Shown: in pieces, positions 35,706-45,184 of the stretch | How the letters are laid out: each line of letters begins with the position of its first letter | Position numbering within the stretch: the stretch's first letter is position 1 | DNA from: Bacteroidota bacterium | GTDB taxonomy: Bacteria > Bacteroidota > Bacteroidia > Bacteroidales > Prolixibacteraceae | Length of the DNA: 64,000 bases | Direction of reading: 5' to 3' | Assembly (NCBI GenBank): GCA_023251435.1 | Contig: JAHEYU010000011.1 | Coordinates: forward strand, 43,334-107,333 | The notes under the pieces: generated by a model | Told to the model about the DNA's origin: nothing | Databases searched by the model: none | Seen by the model: only the letters and a program-made list of their open reading frames with translations | Translations under genes and position numbers: made by a program

Positions 35706-37913
35706 ATGAAATTTCTTCTTCTTGGTATGTTCATTTTTCTGAACATTCTTGTCTGTTCTGCTGAAAAAAAAATCCCTGTTGTTAAAGGTTCAAAAGCTGA
35801 TCCTGTTGTTCTTAAGAACAATGAAGAGATCATTCTAAATATCAAAAAAGCAAACGGTGCCATCAAAATTGATGGTATAATCAACGAAGCCGATTGGGCG
35901 AATGCTCAAAAGGCCAACGATTTCCGATTGGTACTCCCAGTCGATTCCGGATATCCGAAGTCGAAATCCGAAGTGGTAATGACTTATGACGATAAGGCGT
36001 TCTATTTGGGAATTACATTTTTTGATACTGTGCCAGGTAAACGAATCATGGAATCTTTCCGCCGCGATTTTAATTTTGGGAACAACGATAATGTGTTGGT
36101 TTTCTTCGATACGTTTCTCGATCAAACCAACGGATTTTCGTTCGGAGCTTCGGCATCGGGAGCCAAATGGGACGGTACCATGTCGGATGGTAGTTCAATA
36201 AATCTGAACTGGGACTGTAAATGGGATTCAAAAACAACTCATTACGACGATCGCTGGGTGACCGAAATGCGAATTCCTTTTCGATCTGTCAGATTTAAAT
36301 CAGGCACCGATCGCTGGTATGTTAATTTTAGCCGCCTCGATTTGAAAACCAATGAAAAATCGTCGTGGGCGCCCGTACCCCGCCAGTTTCCGACAGCCAG
36401 CCTTGCATATACGGGCGTTCTGCAATGGGACGAACCGCTCCCGAAATCGAAAATGATGTTTTCTGTTATTCCATACATTTTTGGGAGTGCCGCCAAAAAT
36501 TTCGAGACCGGAGGAAATACAAGCTACCGCAAGGATTTTGGGTTCGATGCCAAATTGGGAATCACCACTTCAATGAATCTTGACCTGACCTACAATCCCG
36601 ATTTTTCGCAGGCTGAAGTCGATCAGCAGGTAACCAACCTCGACAGGTTCGAACTTTTTTTTCCTGAAAAGCGACAGTTCTTTCTTGAAAACAGCGACCT
36701 GTTTTCAAACTACGGATTTAAGTCGGTAACACCATTCTTTTCGCGCAGGATTGGACTGGATGCGCCGGTTTTGGCAGGAGCCAGACTAAGTGGCAAACTC
36801 GATAAAAACTGGCGACTCGGATTGATAAATATGCAAACTGAGAAAATTGGGGATATGGAAACCGACAGCACGGGTAATCAGTTGTCGCGCAACTTTTTTG
36901 TTGCATCATTGCAGCGCAAAGTTTTTTCGCGTTCGAGTATCGGGATGATTCTGGTAAACAAAGAATATATGGATGAGCCCGGAGGACAGAAATTTAACCG
37001 GGTTGCCGGTGTCGATTACAATTTAGCGAGCCGTAGCAACGAATGGAAAGGGAAACTGTTTTACCATCGTTCCTTCAGTCCCGAAAATCCCGGAAAACAA
37101 TTCGCTCAGGGTTCGTGGCTTTCTTATAATACCAAACGCCTTAGTTTAGAACTTGCACAGGCCAGTGTAGGCGAAAACTATAAAGCCGAAACCGGGTTTG
37201 TCCGCCGCAAAGGTTATAATCTGCTGAATCCTGAATTCAGCTATTTATGGATTCCCAATAAAAAGGTAGTCAGTCATGGAATTCAAGTGGAGGGGGACTA
37301 TTTCTTTAATTCTGATTATACCCAGATGGACCATGAATTAACAATGAGTTACATGGTAGAATTTAGTTCCCGGTCAATTTTGTCGGCAGGTATCATGGAT
37401 TTTTATACAAGGCTTGATGCTGATTTTGATCCAACTCACATTAGCCAGACGGTTTTGAAGAAAGGCACGGAATACTCATCAAACGCGTGGTACGTAGAAT
37501 ACAATTCGGATACGCGTAAATTTTTCAATTTCACAACTACTTTCGGTCGTGGAGGGTTTTACAGTGGCGACATTAATTTTTTTGAAGGGCAGGTTACATA
37601 CAGGTATCAGCCTTACATGAAATTATCACTGAATTATTCTTATTCTGATATTCAATTGCCTGCACCTTTCGAGCGTGCAGACTTCTGGTTGCTGGGGCCA
37701 AAACTCGACCTTACTTTAAGCGAAAAAGTGTTTTTATCTACCTTTGTTCAGTACAATGAACAAATTGACAACATGAACATCAACATGCGGTTTCAGTGGA
37801 GATACAAACCGGTTTCCGACCTGTTTATCGTATATACCGATAACTATTATACCGGTGACTGGAGCCCGCGCAACAGGGCTTTGGTGCTGAAATTATCGTA
37901 TTGGTTTAATTAA
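35706..37913 (+). CDS. DUF5916 outer-membrane protein with N-terminal CBM9-like domain
   Basis: 735 aa. Signal peptide (MKFLLLGMFIFLNILVCSA), then a CBM9-like fold (about 45-230: IKIDGIINEADWANAQKANDFRLV, SEVVMTYDDKAFYLGITFFDT, DDNVLVFFDTFLDQTNGFSF-like segment) and from about 250 a DUF5916 beta-barrel. Family marks are LDLTYNPDFSQAEVDQQVTNLDRFELFFPEKRQFFLENSDLF and FFSRRIG. The end (LKLSYWFN, terminal aromatic after a strand) fits an outer-membrane barrel inserted by BAM. Role is unproven; members often lie near transporters and peptidase genes. Own promoter at 35640; converges on the AbgT gene with 15 bp between and no visible terminator. Confidence 0.87.
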   Translation: MKFLLLGMFIFLNILVCSAEKKIPVVKGSKADPVVLKNNEEIILNIKKANGAIKIDGIINEADWANAQKANDFRLVLPVDSGYPKSKSEVVMTYDDKAFYLGITFFDTVPGKRIMESFRRDFNFGNNDNVLVFFDTFLDQTNGFSFGASASGAKWDGTMSDGSSINLNWDCKWDSKTTHYDDRWVTEMRIPFRSVRFKSGTDRWYVNFSRLDLKTNEKSSWAPVPRQFPTASLAYTGVLQWDEPLPKSKMMFSVIPYIFGSAAKNFETGGNTSYRKDFGFDAKLGITTSMNLDLTYNPDFSQAEVDQQVTNLDRFELFFPEKRQFFLENSDLFSNYGFKSVTPFFSRRIGLDAPVLAGARLSGKLDKNWRLGLINMQTEKIGDMETDSTGNQLSRNFFVASLQRKVFSRSSIGMILVNKEYMDEPGGQKFNRVAGVDYNLASRSNEWKGKLFYHRSFSPENPGKQFAQGSWLSYNTKRLSLELAQASVGENYKAETGFVRRKGYNLLNPEFSYLWIPNKKVVSHGIQVEGDYFFNSDYTQMDHELTMSYMVEFSSRSILSAGIMDFYTRLDADFDPTHISQTVLKKGTEYSSNAWYVEYNSDTRKFFNFTTTFGRGGFYSGDINFFEGQVTYRYQPYMKLSLNYSYSDIQLPAPFERADFWLLGPKLDLTLSEKVFLSTFVQYNEQIDNMNINMRFQWRYKPVSDLFIVYTDNYYTGDWSPRNRALVLKLSYWFN

Positions 37914-37928
37914 CAGGTCTGTGAATAA

Positions 37929-39443
37929 TCATTTCTTTAAGTAATGTATTGGAGCTTCAGGCCCGAGTGGAAGATCAAGCAATGCCCAAACAATTAGCAA
38001 CAATGTCCAGAAAATGGAAAATACAATGGTGTAGGGCAGCATTGTCGAAATTAATGTGCCAAGCCCGGCATTTTTCTGGTACTTTTCAAAATAAACAATG
38101 ATCAGGGCAAAGAAACTCATCATAGGTGAAATGATATTGGTGACCGAATCGCCAACCCTGAAAATAGCCTGCGATAATTCAGGAGAATAGCCCAGCAGCA
38201 TGAACATTGGGATAAAAACGGGGCCCATAATTGCCCATTTTGCCGAAGCGCTTCCCATAAAAAGATTGATAAATCCTGAAAGCATCACAAAAAGGATAAT
38301 CAAAGGAATGAGTCCGAGTTCTGCCTGCTGAAGAAAACCGGCTCCTTTAACTGCCAGCACCAATCCAAGGTTGCTCCACTTGAAATAAGCAACAAACTGA
38401 GCGGCGAAAAATACCAAAACCAAAAAGGAGGCAAGGGTTTTAAAGCTGTCGCTCATCCCTTTTACAACATCGTTGTCGCTTTTAAATTTTCCGGTAACAG
38501 CTCCGTAAACAATACCAAGACTTGCAGCTATCAGGAACAGAAAAGCGATAAAACCCTTTATTAATGGAGAATGCAGAATAGAGTTATCGGTTCCGCGCAG
38601 AAATCCATGATCAGGAATAAGACCGGCAGCAAAGAGCAGCAGCCATGCCGTAGCACACAGGATGACCCATCGCAAGCCTTTGCGCTCTACAGGGCTTAAT
38701 CTGTCCATCGTTTCGGCAACAACTTCGCCCTTATAAACGCCAAGACGGGGCTCTACAAAACGGTTGGTGACCCAGGTTCCCAAGAATGCAATCAAAAAGG
38801 TTGAAACTGCCATAAAGTAGTAATTGGCAGTTGGCAAAACGTAATATTCAGGATCTAAAATTCGTGCAGCTTCAGTCGATAATCCTGCCAGTAAAGGATC
38901 GATGGTTCCGATCAGCAGGTTTGCGCTAAACCCACCCGAAACGCCGGCAAAAGCAGCTGCCATCCCGGCAATGGGGTGGCGTCCAACTGAATGAAAAATA
39001 ATACCAGCCAATGGAATTAGTAAAACATAACCAAGATCACTTGCAACATTCGACATTACGCCGGAAAAAACCAGTACAAATGTCAAAAGTTTTTGGGGCG
39101 ATTTAAGCACCAACAGCCTGATTACAGCCCCTATCAACCCGCTGCTCTCGGCAATCCCGATACCAAGCAGGGCAACCATCACAATCCCAAGCGGAGCAAA
39201 TCCGGTATAATTTTCTACCATTTCGAGTACAATTCTTCTGAATCCTTCGTTCGAAAGCAGATTGTGTACTTTAATTATTTCGCCGGTAGCCGGATGAGAT
39301 GCCATCCATCCTAAAAGTTCGCCAAATGCTGATAATACAAGCACTAAAATTGCAAACAGTGCAAACAGTGTAGCAGGATTTGGAAGTGCATTGCCGCCTT
39401 TCTCAATCATATTTAAAAACCGCGAGAGAAATGTCTTTTTCAT
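37929..39443 (-). CDS. AbgT-family transporter
   Basis: Inner-membrane transporter of 504 aa with about ten to twelve hydrophobic helices, matching AbgT (p-aminobenzoyl-glutamate) transporters: FLNMIEKGGNALPNPATLFALFAILVL at the start, then PLGIVMVALLGIGIAESSGLIGA, PLAGIIFHSVGRHPIAGMAAAFAGVSGGFSANLLIGTIDPLLAGLS, FFAAQFVAYFKWSNLG and GDSVTNIISPMMSFFALI. Family members import p-aminobenzoyl-glutamate or export sulfonamides; which one applies is open. Folate genes (folA, thyA) lie 8 kb away but not in the same unit, so no link is claimed. Single-gene unit. Confidence 0.92.
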   Translation of the reverse strand: MKKTFLSRFLNMIEKGGNALPNPATLFALFAILVLVLSAFGELLGWMASHPATGEIIKVHNLLSNEGFRRIVLEMVENYTGFAPLGIVMVALLGIGIAESSGLIGAVIRLLVLKSPQKLLTFVLVFSGVMSNVASDLGYVLLIPLAGIIFHSVGRHPIAGMAAAFAGVSGGFSANLLIGTIDPLLAGLSTEAARILDPEYYVLPTANYYFMAVSTFLIAFLGTWVTNRFVEPRLGVYKGEVVAETMDRLSPVERKGLRWVILCATAWLLLFAAGLIPDHGFLRGTDNSILHSPLIKGFIAFLFLIAASLGIVYGAVTGKFKSDNDVVKGMSDSFKTLASFLVLVFFAAQFVAYFKWSNLGLVLAVKGAGFLQQAELGLIPLIILFVMLSGFINLFMGSASAKWAIMGPVFIPMFMLLGYSPELSQAIFRVGDSVTNIISPMMSFFALIIVYFEKYQKNAGLGTLISTMLPYTIVFSIFWTLLLIVWALLDLPLGPEAPIHYLKK

Positions 39444-39526
39444 TGAAATGGATTTTTTCTAATAAATAACTACTTCATCGATTGAATGTTCTGTATAAAT
39501 TCAGTCGCAAAATAGGAAATCTTTAT

Positions 39527-40375
39527 TTAAAAACCTTCAAAAACACCCAATCCAAACAATGCAAAATCGTATTTAATTGGATCTGTCGGGTCGAATTCCC
39601 GAAGTTTTGCAGTGATTTCTTCAACGGCACGCCAATCGTTCTGGGTGCGGGTAAGTAAGCCGAGTTTGCGGGCAACATTTCCTGTGTGAACATCCAGTGG
39701 AAGCATCAACGCTGAAGCGGGAATTTTCTTCCACAAACCAAAATCCACACCGGCCTTATCGGTTCTGACCAGCCATCGAAGGTACATGTTCAGCCTTTTG
39801 GCTGCGGCGCCTTTCAAAACATCCGAAACATGCTTTTCTGTGCGGTGCTCGTGTTCCAATTCAAAAAAAACTTTCCGGAAATGCACCAATGCTGTAAAAA
39901 TGGTTTGGTCTTTCTGGAATCCGAGGGTAAATACCTGTTCCAGTCCACCATGATTAAGGTAAATATTTCGGAGCGATTTCAGGAAAAACAGGCAGTCGGT
40001 TGAGTTAAATGTGCGGTGCTTGAAGTCAGCAAATCCATCCCATTCATCTTCCGGGGTATTCATCAGAAATTCGATGGGATTGTTATTCATGAGGGTAATC
40101 AACCGCATGGCATTGCGGATAATGGTTGGCCGCTGTCCCCAGGCCAGTGTGGCTGCAAGAAATCCGGCTATTTCGATGTTTTCTTTGGTCGTAAACAAGG
40201 CAGGAACCTGTATCGGGTCGGTTTCGATAAATGAAGTATGATTGAATGAGTTGACTTTCTGATCGAGAAATGACAGGATATTTTCAAAGTTCCAGGTTCC
40301 AAATTTCAGGTTCCAGGTTGGGGCATAGCTTTGGATATTGGATATTTGGTATTGAGTATTGGATATTTTTTTCAA
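39527..40375 (-). CDS. TIGR02757 family protein with a repeat-derived N-terminus
   Basis: 282 aa if translated from TTG 40375, six bases behind the lolD stop. The conserved family part begins near residue 32 (NILSFLDQKVNSFNHTSFIETDPIQVPALF) and runs through LAATLAWGQRPTIIRNAMRLI, RWLVRTDKAGVDFGLWKKI, LMLPLDVHTGNVARKLGLL and DPIKYDFALFGLGV. Function unknown; it resembles HhH-type DNA-binding proteins (PLDVHTGNVARKLG). Residues 5-31 (SNTQYQISNIQ..., TWNLKFGTWNF) are translations of two short intergenic repeats, and no ATG or GTG lies between the lolD stop and the conserved domain. Either TTG is the start and the repeat has become coding, or a non-standard codon is used. Confidence 0.88.
   Translation of the reverse strand: MKKISNTQYQISNIQSYAPTWNLKFGTWNFENILSFLDQKVNSFNHTSFIETDPIQVPALFTTKENIEIAGFLAATLAWGQRPTIIRNAMRLITLMNNNPIEFLMNTPEDEWDGFADFKHRTFNSTDCLFFLKSLRNIYLNHGGLEQVFTLGFQKDQTIFTALVHFRKVFFELEHEHRTEKHVSDVLKGAAAKRLNMYLRWLVRTDKAGVDFGLWKKIPASALMLPLDVHTGNVARKLGLLTRTQNDWRAVEEITAKLREFDPTDPIKYDFALFGLGVFEGF
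40280..40375. repeat. two intergenic repeat families inside the 5' end of the TIGR02757 gene
   Basis: 40285-40320 has three ggttcc-family units (aagttccaggttcc, aaatttcaggttcc, aggttgg) like those at 3338. 40330-40368 has a ttggatattggatatttgg type unit repeated about four times. Both lie in the reading frame of the gene. Confidence 0.65.
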
Positions 40376-40381
40376 TTTTTT

Positions 40382-41035
40382 TTAGTTTTCAATCAAACCA
40401 TCTTTCATCCTGATAATGCAGTCGCTTTGGGCAGCAAAACTTTCGTCGTGGGTAACAATTACCAGAGTCTGTTTAAACTTGTCGCGCAGGGTAAAAAACA
40501 ACTCATGCAAATCTTCGCGGTTTTTTGTGTCGAGGTTACCCGAGGGTTCGTCGGCCAGAATAACCGATGGATTGTTGATGAGTGCACGGGCAACAGCTAC
40601 ACGTTGACGTTCGCCTCCCGACAGTTGGCTGGGTTTGTGGTCGAGGCGGTTCGAAAGTCCCAGAAAATCGAGGTATTCACGTGCTTTCTGTTCAGCTTCT
40701 TTTTTCGGAGTTTTTGCTATAAATGCAGGAATACAAACATTTTCGAGTGCCGAAAACTCGGGCAGTAAATAATGAAACTGAAATACAAAGCCAATTCTCC
40801 GGTTTCTGAAATCGGACAGTTGCCGCTCGTTCATTACCGAAATATTTTGGTTACTGATAAAAATGTTTCCGGAGTCGGGTTGGCTTAAACTGCCTATGAT
40901 CTGGAGGAGGGTGGTTTTTCCGGCGCCACTGGGCCCAACAATCGAATAAAGCTTTCCGGACGGAACTTCAAGGTCAATACCCTTTAATACCTGAAGTTCG
41001 CCGAACGACTTTGTTATTTTTTCGACCTTTATCAA
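40382..41035 (-). CDS. lolD: ABC transporter ATP-binding protein, LolD/MacB type
   Basis: 217-aa nucleotide-binding protein. Walker [14 protein letters not shown]-loop [18 protein letters not shown], signature [15 protein letters not shown], Walker [13 protein letters not shown], and H-loop [10 protein letters not shown]. Length and [10 protein letters not shown] fit LolD, the ATPase of the lipoprotein-release complex; no LolC/E-type permease adjoins it. Its start overlaps the tatA stop by four bases. As the only lone ATPase of the LolD/MacB class in the window it might also energise the ATPase-less permease at 31486, but that is speculation; the genes are 5 kb apart and on opposite strands. 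Confidence 0.9.
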   Translation of the reverse strand: MIKVEKITKSFGELQVLKGIDLEVPSGKLYSIVGPSGAGKTTLLQIIGSLSQPDSGNIFISNQNISVMNERQLSDFRNRRIGFVFQFHYLLPEFSALENVCIPAFIAKTPKKEAEQKAREYLDFLGLSNRLDHKPSQLSGGERQRVAVARALINNPSVILADEPSGNLDTKNREDLHELFFTLRDKFKQTLVIVTHDESFAAQSDCIIRMKDGLIEN

Positions 41036-41409
41036 TCGTTTGTATTTTTAACAGGATGGTTGATTACTTCAGAAATCTGCTCTGTTTCTTTGGTGATGTC
41101 GTTTGTAATTGTTGAAGTACTTTTTTGAACATCATCTTTTATCTCCTGAATGTCGCTGTTTATTTCGCTGGTATGTTTTGTGATTCCATCCTGAATATCG
41201 GATCTTGCATGCTGGATGGTTGATTTAATATCGCGAATATCTTCGCCGATACCACCACCGGCATCGTTAATTTCGCGTTTAATTTCGTTGGTTGCTTTCT
41301 GAAATTCGCGCATGGCTTTCCCCAATGTTTTGGCCACATCAGGAATAGCTTTCGACCCGAACAATAACAAGGCTACAACAATGATTAGTACAATCTCACT
41401 TCCACCCAT
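41032..41409 (-). CDS. tatA: Sec-independent translocase protein TatA/TatB type with coiled tail
   Basis: 125 aa. One N-terminal helix ([44 protein letters not shown]) with the FG hinge and amphipathic helix of TatA/B (about 1-45). The remaining 80 residues are a heptad-like, Ile/Asp/Lys-rich repeat ([35 protein letters not shown]), much longer than E. coli TatA's tail, probably coiled coil. No tatC in the window. It heads a tatA-lolD-TIGR02757 operon, with an ATGA overlap to lolD. Assignment to A or B is not possible by sequence. Confidence 0.9.
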   Translation of the reverse strand: MGGSEIVLIIVVALLLFGSKAIPDVAKTLGKAMREFQKATNEIKREINDAGGGIGEDIRDIKSTIQHARSDIQDGITKHTSEINSDIQEIKDDVQKSTSTITNDITKETEQISEVINHPVKNTND

Positions 41410-41524
41410 AATAGAAAATTAAATGGTTGACCATTTTAAAAATTTCAGCAAATATACAAACTTGTTCAGAACAAAGGTTGCTGAAGCTGAAGAATGATTG
41501 ATCAAAAGACCTTATAAAGTGCAA

Positions 41525-41575
41525 AAAAGAAGCAGGAATTCCATCAGATAAGTTACTGATGAAATCCCTGCTTCA
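41525..41575 (-). terminator. secDF terminator
   Basis: On the minus strand a long hairpin (gaagcagggatttcatcag / ctgatggaattcctgcttc, two mismatches) is followed by a T run, between secDF and tatA. Confidence 0.8.
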
Positions 41576-41587
41576 GGATTATTTTTG

Positions 41588-41608
41588 CTTTAAAGTTTAA
41601 AGTTTATC
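41588..41608. repeat. aactttaaac repeat over the secDF stop codon
   Basis: gctttaaagtttaaagttta on the plus strand is tandem aaacttta on the minus strand; the secDF stop TAA is part of it. Related to the repeat at 12138-12161. Confidence 0.5.
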
Positions 41609-44563
41609 AACTTTTTTTACTTTTCTAATTGTATCGTAAACCATTGGAGCAGCGATCATCACTGTTGAATAAGAACCAATGGAACATCCAATAAATAGTG
41701 CGAACGTGAATCCTTGCATTGAAGTACCTCCGAATAGGAAAATTACAAGCAATGTAATCAAAACAGTCAGGTTGGTACTGAAACTACGGCGAAGTGTCGT
41801 ATTCATTGCATGATCCATATTGTCGGCCAGTGATCGTTTCGGATAGATGTGAATATATTCGCGGATACGGTCATAAACTACTACCGTGTCGTTGATCGAA
41901 AATCCGATAACAGTAAGGATTGCTGCGATAAATCCCTGATCGATTTCCATTGAGAAAGGTGCAATTTCATAAAAGATAGAGAATACTCCGAGGGTTATAA
42001 TTGCATCGTGGGCAAGTGAAAGTAAACCGCCTAAACCATACTGCCAGTTTTTAAACCTTATGGCAACATATAAGAAGATCATCACTAAAGAGAGCAACAC
42101 CGCAATTATAGCAGTTTTTGTGATGTCATCAGAAATTGTAGGGCCAACTTTTTGTGAACTTTTAAGGTTAATTTTGGAGAAAGTTTCATTTGAGATATCA
42201 CCAATAAAACCGGCATTTTTTAATCCCAGATACATTTCGTCTTCTACCTGGTTGTCGGCATCTTCACTGAGGTCGTCAATTTTATAAGTGGTGGTAATAC
42301 GCACAGTGTTTGCATTTCCAAAGGTTTTAACTTCAGGTGCGTGGGTGAAAACCACAGCCAATGCATTTTGCACATCGGCAACCTGTACATTCTTGTCAAA
42401 GCTAACTACATAAGTGCGTCCACCTTTGAAATCGATACCTAACTTAAATCCATGAAATGCAAACGAAAGAATCGAAATAACAACCAAGGTTCCGGAAACG
42501 AAAAATGAAATTTTCCGTTTTGCAAGGAATGGAAATTTGGTGAAACGTAACCAGTTTTTGGTAAATTTGGTCGTAAAAGTGATTGATTTGTTCTTACTAA
42601 GCTGACGTTCAAAAATCAACCGGGTAATAAATATTGAGGTGAACAAGGAAGTCAGGATACCGATAATCAACGTAGTCGCAAAACCTTTGATAGGTCCTGA
42701 ACCAAACATGTAAAGTACAATACCGGTCAATAAGGTAGTCACCTGTCCGTCAATAATTGCGGAATAGGCAGCATTGAATCCATCATGCACCGCTAGTTTA
42801 AGCGATTTACCGGATATCATTTCTTCTTCAACACGTTCATATATCAACACGTTGGCATCTACGGCCATACCCAGAGTTAACACAATACCGGCAATACCAG
42901 GCAATGTTAAAACTGCTCCAATAGAAGCGAGTACACCGATCAGGAAGAACATATTTACGAGTAAGGCAACGTTGGCAGCCATACCTGCTTTTTTACTGTA
43001 GAAAAACAGCATGTATGCGAGAATCAGAATAAAGGCAACAACAAACGACCACATACCGCTGTTAATGGCTTCGCGTCCCAACGACGGGCCAACCACTTCC
43101 TCGGCAATGATGATGGCAGGTGCCGGCATTTTACCAGATTTCAGAATATTTGCTAAGTCATTTGCTTCTTCAACACTTTCCAACCCGCTGATAGACGAAC
43201 GTCCGCCAGTAATCTCCTGGTTTACATTTGGATATGAGCGTACATATCCGTCGAGAACGATAGCAATCGATTTTCCGATATTTTCTTTGGTTAAGCGTGC
43301 CCAAACCTTAGCGCCTTCGCTATTCATGGTCATGGTAACTTCAGGTCGGCTACCCATCTCTTCATAATCCTGACGTGCATCGGTAATTACATCGCCTTCT
43401 AGCGGAGCGCGACCATCGCGGCCTGTTACTTTAATGGCAATTAAGCGGTAGAATCTTTCTTCTTTGTCTTCTGCTTTAGCTGTCCATTTAAAGATAAGGT
43501 TGCGAGGCATAAAAGCTCTCACCTGATCCATTTTCAGGTATCTGTTGATTGTGATAGTGTCTTTAAAATGAGCTGTTCCAACGGCTGCTCCGGGGAATAA
43601 TTGTCCCTGTGCATTGGCACTTGGCTGCAAAATAGAGAACAATGGGAATTGTTTTGCCATTTCGGCATTGTCAACAGAAGCTGAATCTTTTTTTGCTTCC
43701 AGTTCGTTAAGCAAACTGCTTGGTGCAGCATCAGTAGCTGCGGCTGTTGTGTCGGCTGGCGTTGTTGTTGCAGTTGTACCTAAAGCGAGTATTTCTACCA
43801 GTTTCTGGTTTGCCTGAGCCAGGAATGGGTAAACTTCGGTATTGTCGTATGTTTCCCAGAATTCGAGGTTGGCAGTTCCCTGTAATAGTTTACGAACACG
43901 TTTCGGATCGTCAACGCCCGGAAGTTCAACCAAAATACGGCCTGCAGTCTGCAAAGGCTGTATGTTTGGCTGGGCAACTCCGAAACGGTCGATCCTTGTG
44001 CGGATGATGTTAAAAGAGTTGTCGATGGCCACTTTTGTTTCCTTGCGCAATACGTTCAGAACTTCGGCATTGGTCGAATTGAATTTTACCTGATCTTTCA
44101 ATTCCAGTGTGTTGAAAATTGAAGCCAGTTTTCCGTTCGGTGATACTTCTTCGAATGCTTTTCCGAAGATAGTCACGAAGTCGTCCTGACTGTTTTTCTG
44201 ATTTTGGACTGCCAGCCTGATAGCTGCTGTAAAAGTTGAGTCTTTGCTGTAGTTCGACAACGATTTGATCAAATCAACCACCGAAACTTCGAGGGTTACG
44301 TTCATACCACCCTGTAAGTCAAGACCCAGACCAAGCTCGAGTGCTTTTACCTCTTTGTAGGTGTATTTACGGATACCCAACAGGTTATAAACCACTTCGC
44401 TCGAAATAGAATCGAGGTAAACTTGTTCTTTTTGTTTGTCTCCTTTTGCGAATTCTTTGGCTGCTTTTTCAACCTGGTCTGCCTTGAAGGTAAACATCAG
44501 CTGATAAACACAAATCAAAGCTAGAAGAATTGCAAAAAGTCTGATTGCACCTTTGTTTTGCAT
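41597..44563 (-). CDS. secDF: protein translocase subunit SecDF (fused)
   Basis: 988-aa fusion of SecD and SecF that uses the proton gradient to help Sec export. SecD half: first helix (RLFAILLALICVYQLMFTF), DLQGGMNVTLEV, RIDRFGVAQPNIQPLQTAGRILVELPGVDDP, then five helices (GMWSFVVAFILILAYMLFFY, ..., MAVDANVLIYERVEEE). SecF half from about 690: LGIDFKGGRTYVV, KVGPTISDDITKTAIIAVLLSLVMIFLYVAIRF, VIGFSINDTVVVYDRIRE. The D/R residues of the proton path (VDANVLIYER; NDTVVVYDRIRE) are present. Between lies an extended Ala/Thr-rich periplasmic insert (about 255-320), as in Bacteroidetes. Its last codons and stop (cttTAA) are within an aactttaaac-type repeat. Confidence 0.96.
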   Translation of the reverse strand: MQNKGAIRLFAILLALICVYQLMFTFKADQVEKAAKEFAKGDKQKEQVYLDSISSEVVYNLLGIRKYTYKEVKALELGLGLDLQGGMNVTLEVSVVDLIKSLSNYSKDSTFTAAIRLAVQNQKNSQDDFVTIFGKAFEEVSPNGKLASIFNTLELKDQVKFNSTNAEVLNVLRKETKVAIDNSFNIIRTRIDRFGVAQPNIQPLQTAGRILVELPGVDDPKRVRKLLQGTANLEFWETYDNTEVYPFLAQANQKLVEILALGTTATTTPADTTAAATDAAPSSLLNELEAKKDSASVDNAEMAKQFPLFSILQPSANAQGQLFPGAAVGTAHFKDTITINRYLKMDQVRAFMPRNLIFKWTAKAEDKEERFYRLIAIKVTGRDGRAPLEGDVITDARQDYEEMGSRPEVTMTMNSEGAKVWARLTKENIGKSIAIVLDGYVRSYPNVNQEITGGRSSISGLESVEEANDLANILKSGKMPAPAIIIAEEVVGPSLGREAINSGMWSFVVAFILILAYMLFFYSKKAGMAANVALLVNMFFLIGVLASIGAVLTLPGIAGIVLTLGMAVDANVLIYERVEEEMISGKSLKLAVHDGFNAAYSAIIDGQVTTLLTGIVLYMFGSGPIKGFATTLIIGILTSLFTSIFITRLIFERQLSKNKSITFTTKFTKNWLRFTKFPFLAKRKISFFVSGTLVVISILSFAFHGFKLGIDFKGGRTYVVSFDKNVQVADVQNALAVVFTHAPEVKTFGNANTVRITTTYKIDDLSEDADNQVEDEMYLGLKNAGFIGDISNETFSKINLKSSQKVGPTISDDITKTAIIAVLLSLVMIFLYVAIRFKNWQYGLGGLLSLAHDAIITLGVFSIFYEIAPFSMEIDQGFIAAILTVIGFSINDTVVVYDRIREYIHIYPKRSLADNMDHAMNTTLRRSFSTNLTVLITLLVIFLFGGTSMQGFTFALFIGCSIGSYSTVMIAAPMVYDTIRKVKKVDKL

Positions 44564-44701
44564 TTGTTAAAGATTTAAGTTGTTAATGAATACTATTATT
44601 TGAATTATTTTTCAGGAAATAAAAATCTGACAGATACTTTTTTGCATGAAACTTTTTTTTCGGTTCGCACGCAATTATCCCTGTTCCAGAAGGAATACAA
44701 T

Positions 44702-45109
44702 TTATGAAAGCGGAGGAGTGTCGTCGGGACTGGAATAAATTACCCGGTTAAATGGAAGTGAATGAAACGAACAAACTACCGGTAAAAATGAATGCAACGA
44801 TTCGGCTTTCATCAGCTGGAAGGTTCGCAAATTATAATGTTTCAGCAGAAATTTATCCTGTGTGCAGAAAAACCTGAAACGAACAGAAAACTCGCCTGCT
44901 GCTGTTTTTAAGTTAAAGTTGTTTACCTGATTGTAAAAATACATTTTACCTGAATCGACATCCTTCGGGGCAGGTATTTTCCTGATCGAGTCGCTCAGCT
45001 CCTGATTGCCTGCATGGTACACATCAAACAAGGCAGCAGCACCAACTAAAGCAATTAGCAGGCACATACGCAACACAAAATGTTTTGATATGTATTTTTT
45101 CAGGTTCAT
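44702..45109 (-). CDS. small membrane-anchored protein, not recognised
   Basis: 135 aa. One N-terminal membrane segment (FVLRMCLLIALVGAAALFDVYHA, about 12-34), then a periplasmic part with no recognised domain: a charged stretch (ELSDSIRKIPAPKDVDSGKMYFYNQVNNF), a beta-like FSVRFRFFCTQDKF, a segment KAESLHSFLPVVCSFHSLPF and the end YSSPDDTPPLS. Two cysteines lie in the periplasmic part. It follows a spacer after the retropepsin-like gene and lies between that gene and secDF, all on the minus strand. A similar DxxPPLS end is familiar from small Bacteroidetes proteins but I cannot name a family. Confidence 0.6.
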   Translation of the reverse strand: MNLKKYISKHFVLRMCLLIALVGAAALFDVYHAGNQELSDSIRKIPAPKDVDSGKMYFYNQVNNFNLKTAAGEFSVRFRFFCTQDKFLLKHYNLRTFQLMKAESLHSFLPVVCSFHSLPFNRVIYSSPDDTPPLS

Positions 45110-45184
45110 AAACTTAATTTTCAGCGGCCAAATATAGAATATTTTTTCTAATAAAGAGTTACCTGTTTTCTGCTGTGAGACAGA

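Noticed and set aside
38000..39400. AbgT gene as a possible efflux partner of the exporter operon
   Set aside because: AbgT proteins are single secondary carriers; opposite strand and separate unit.
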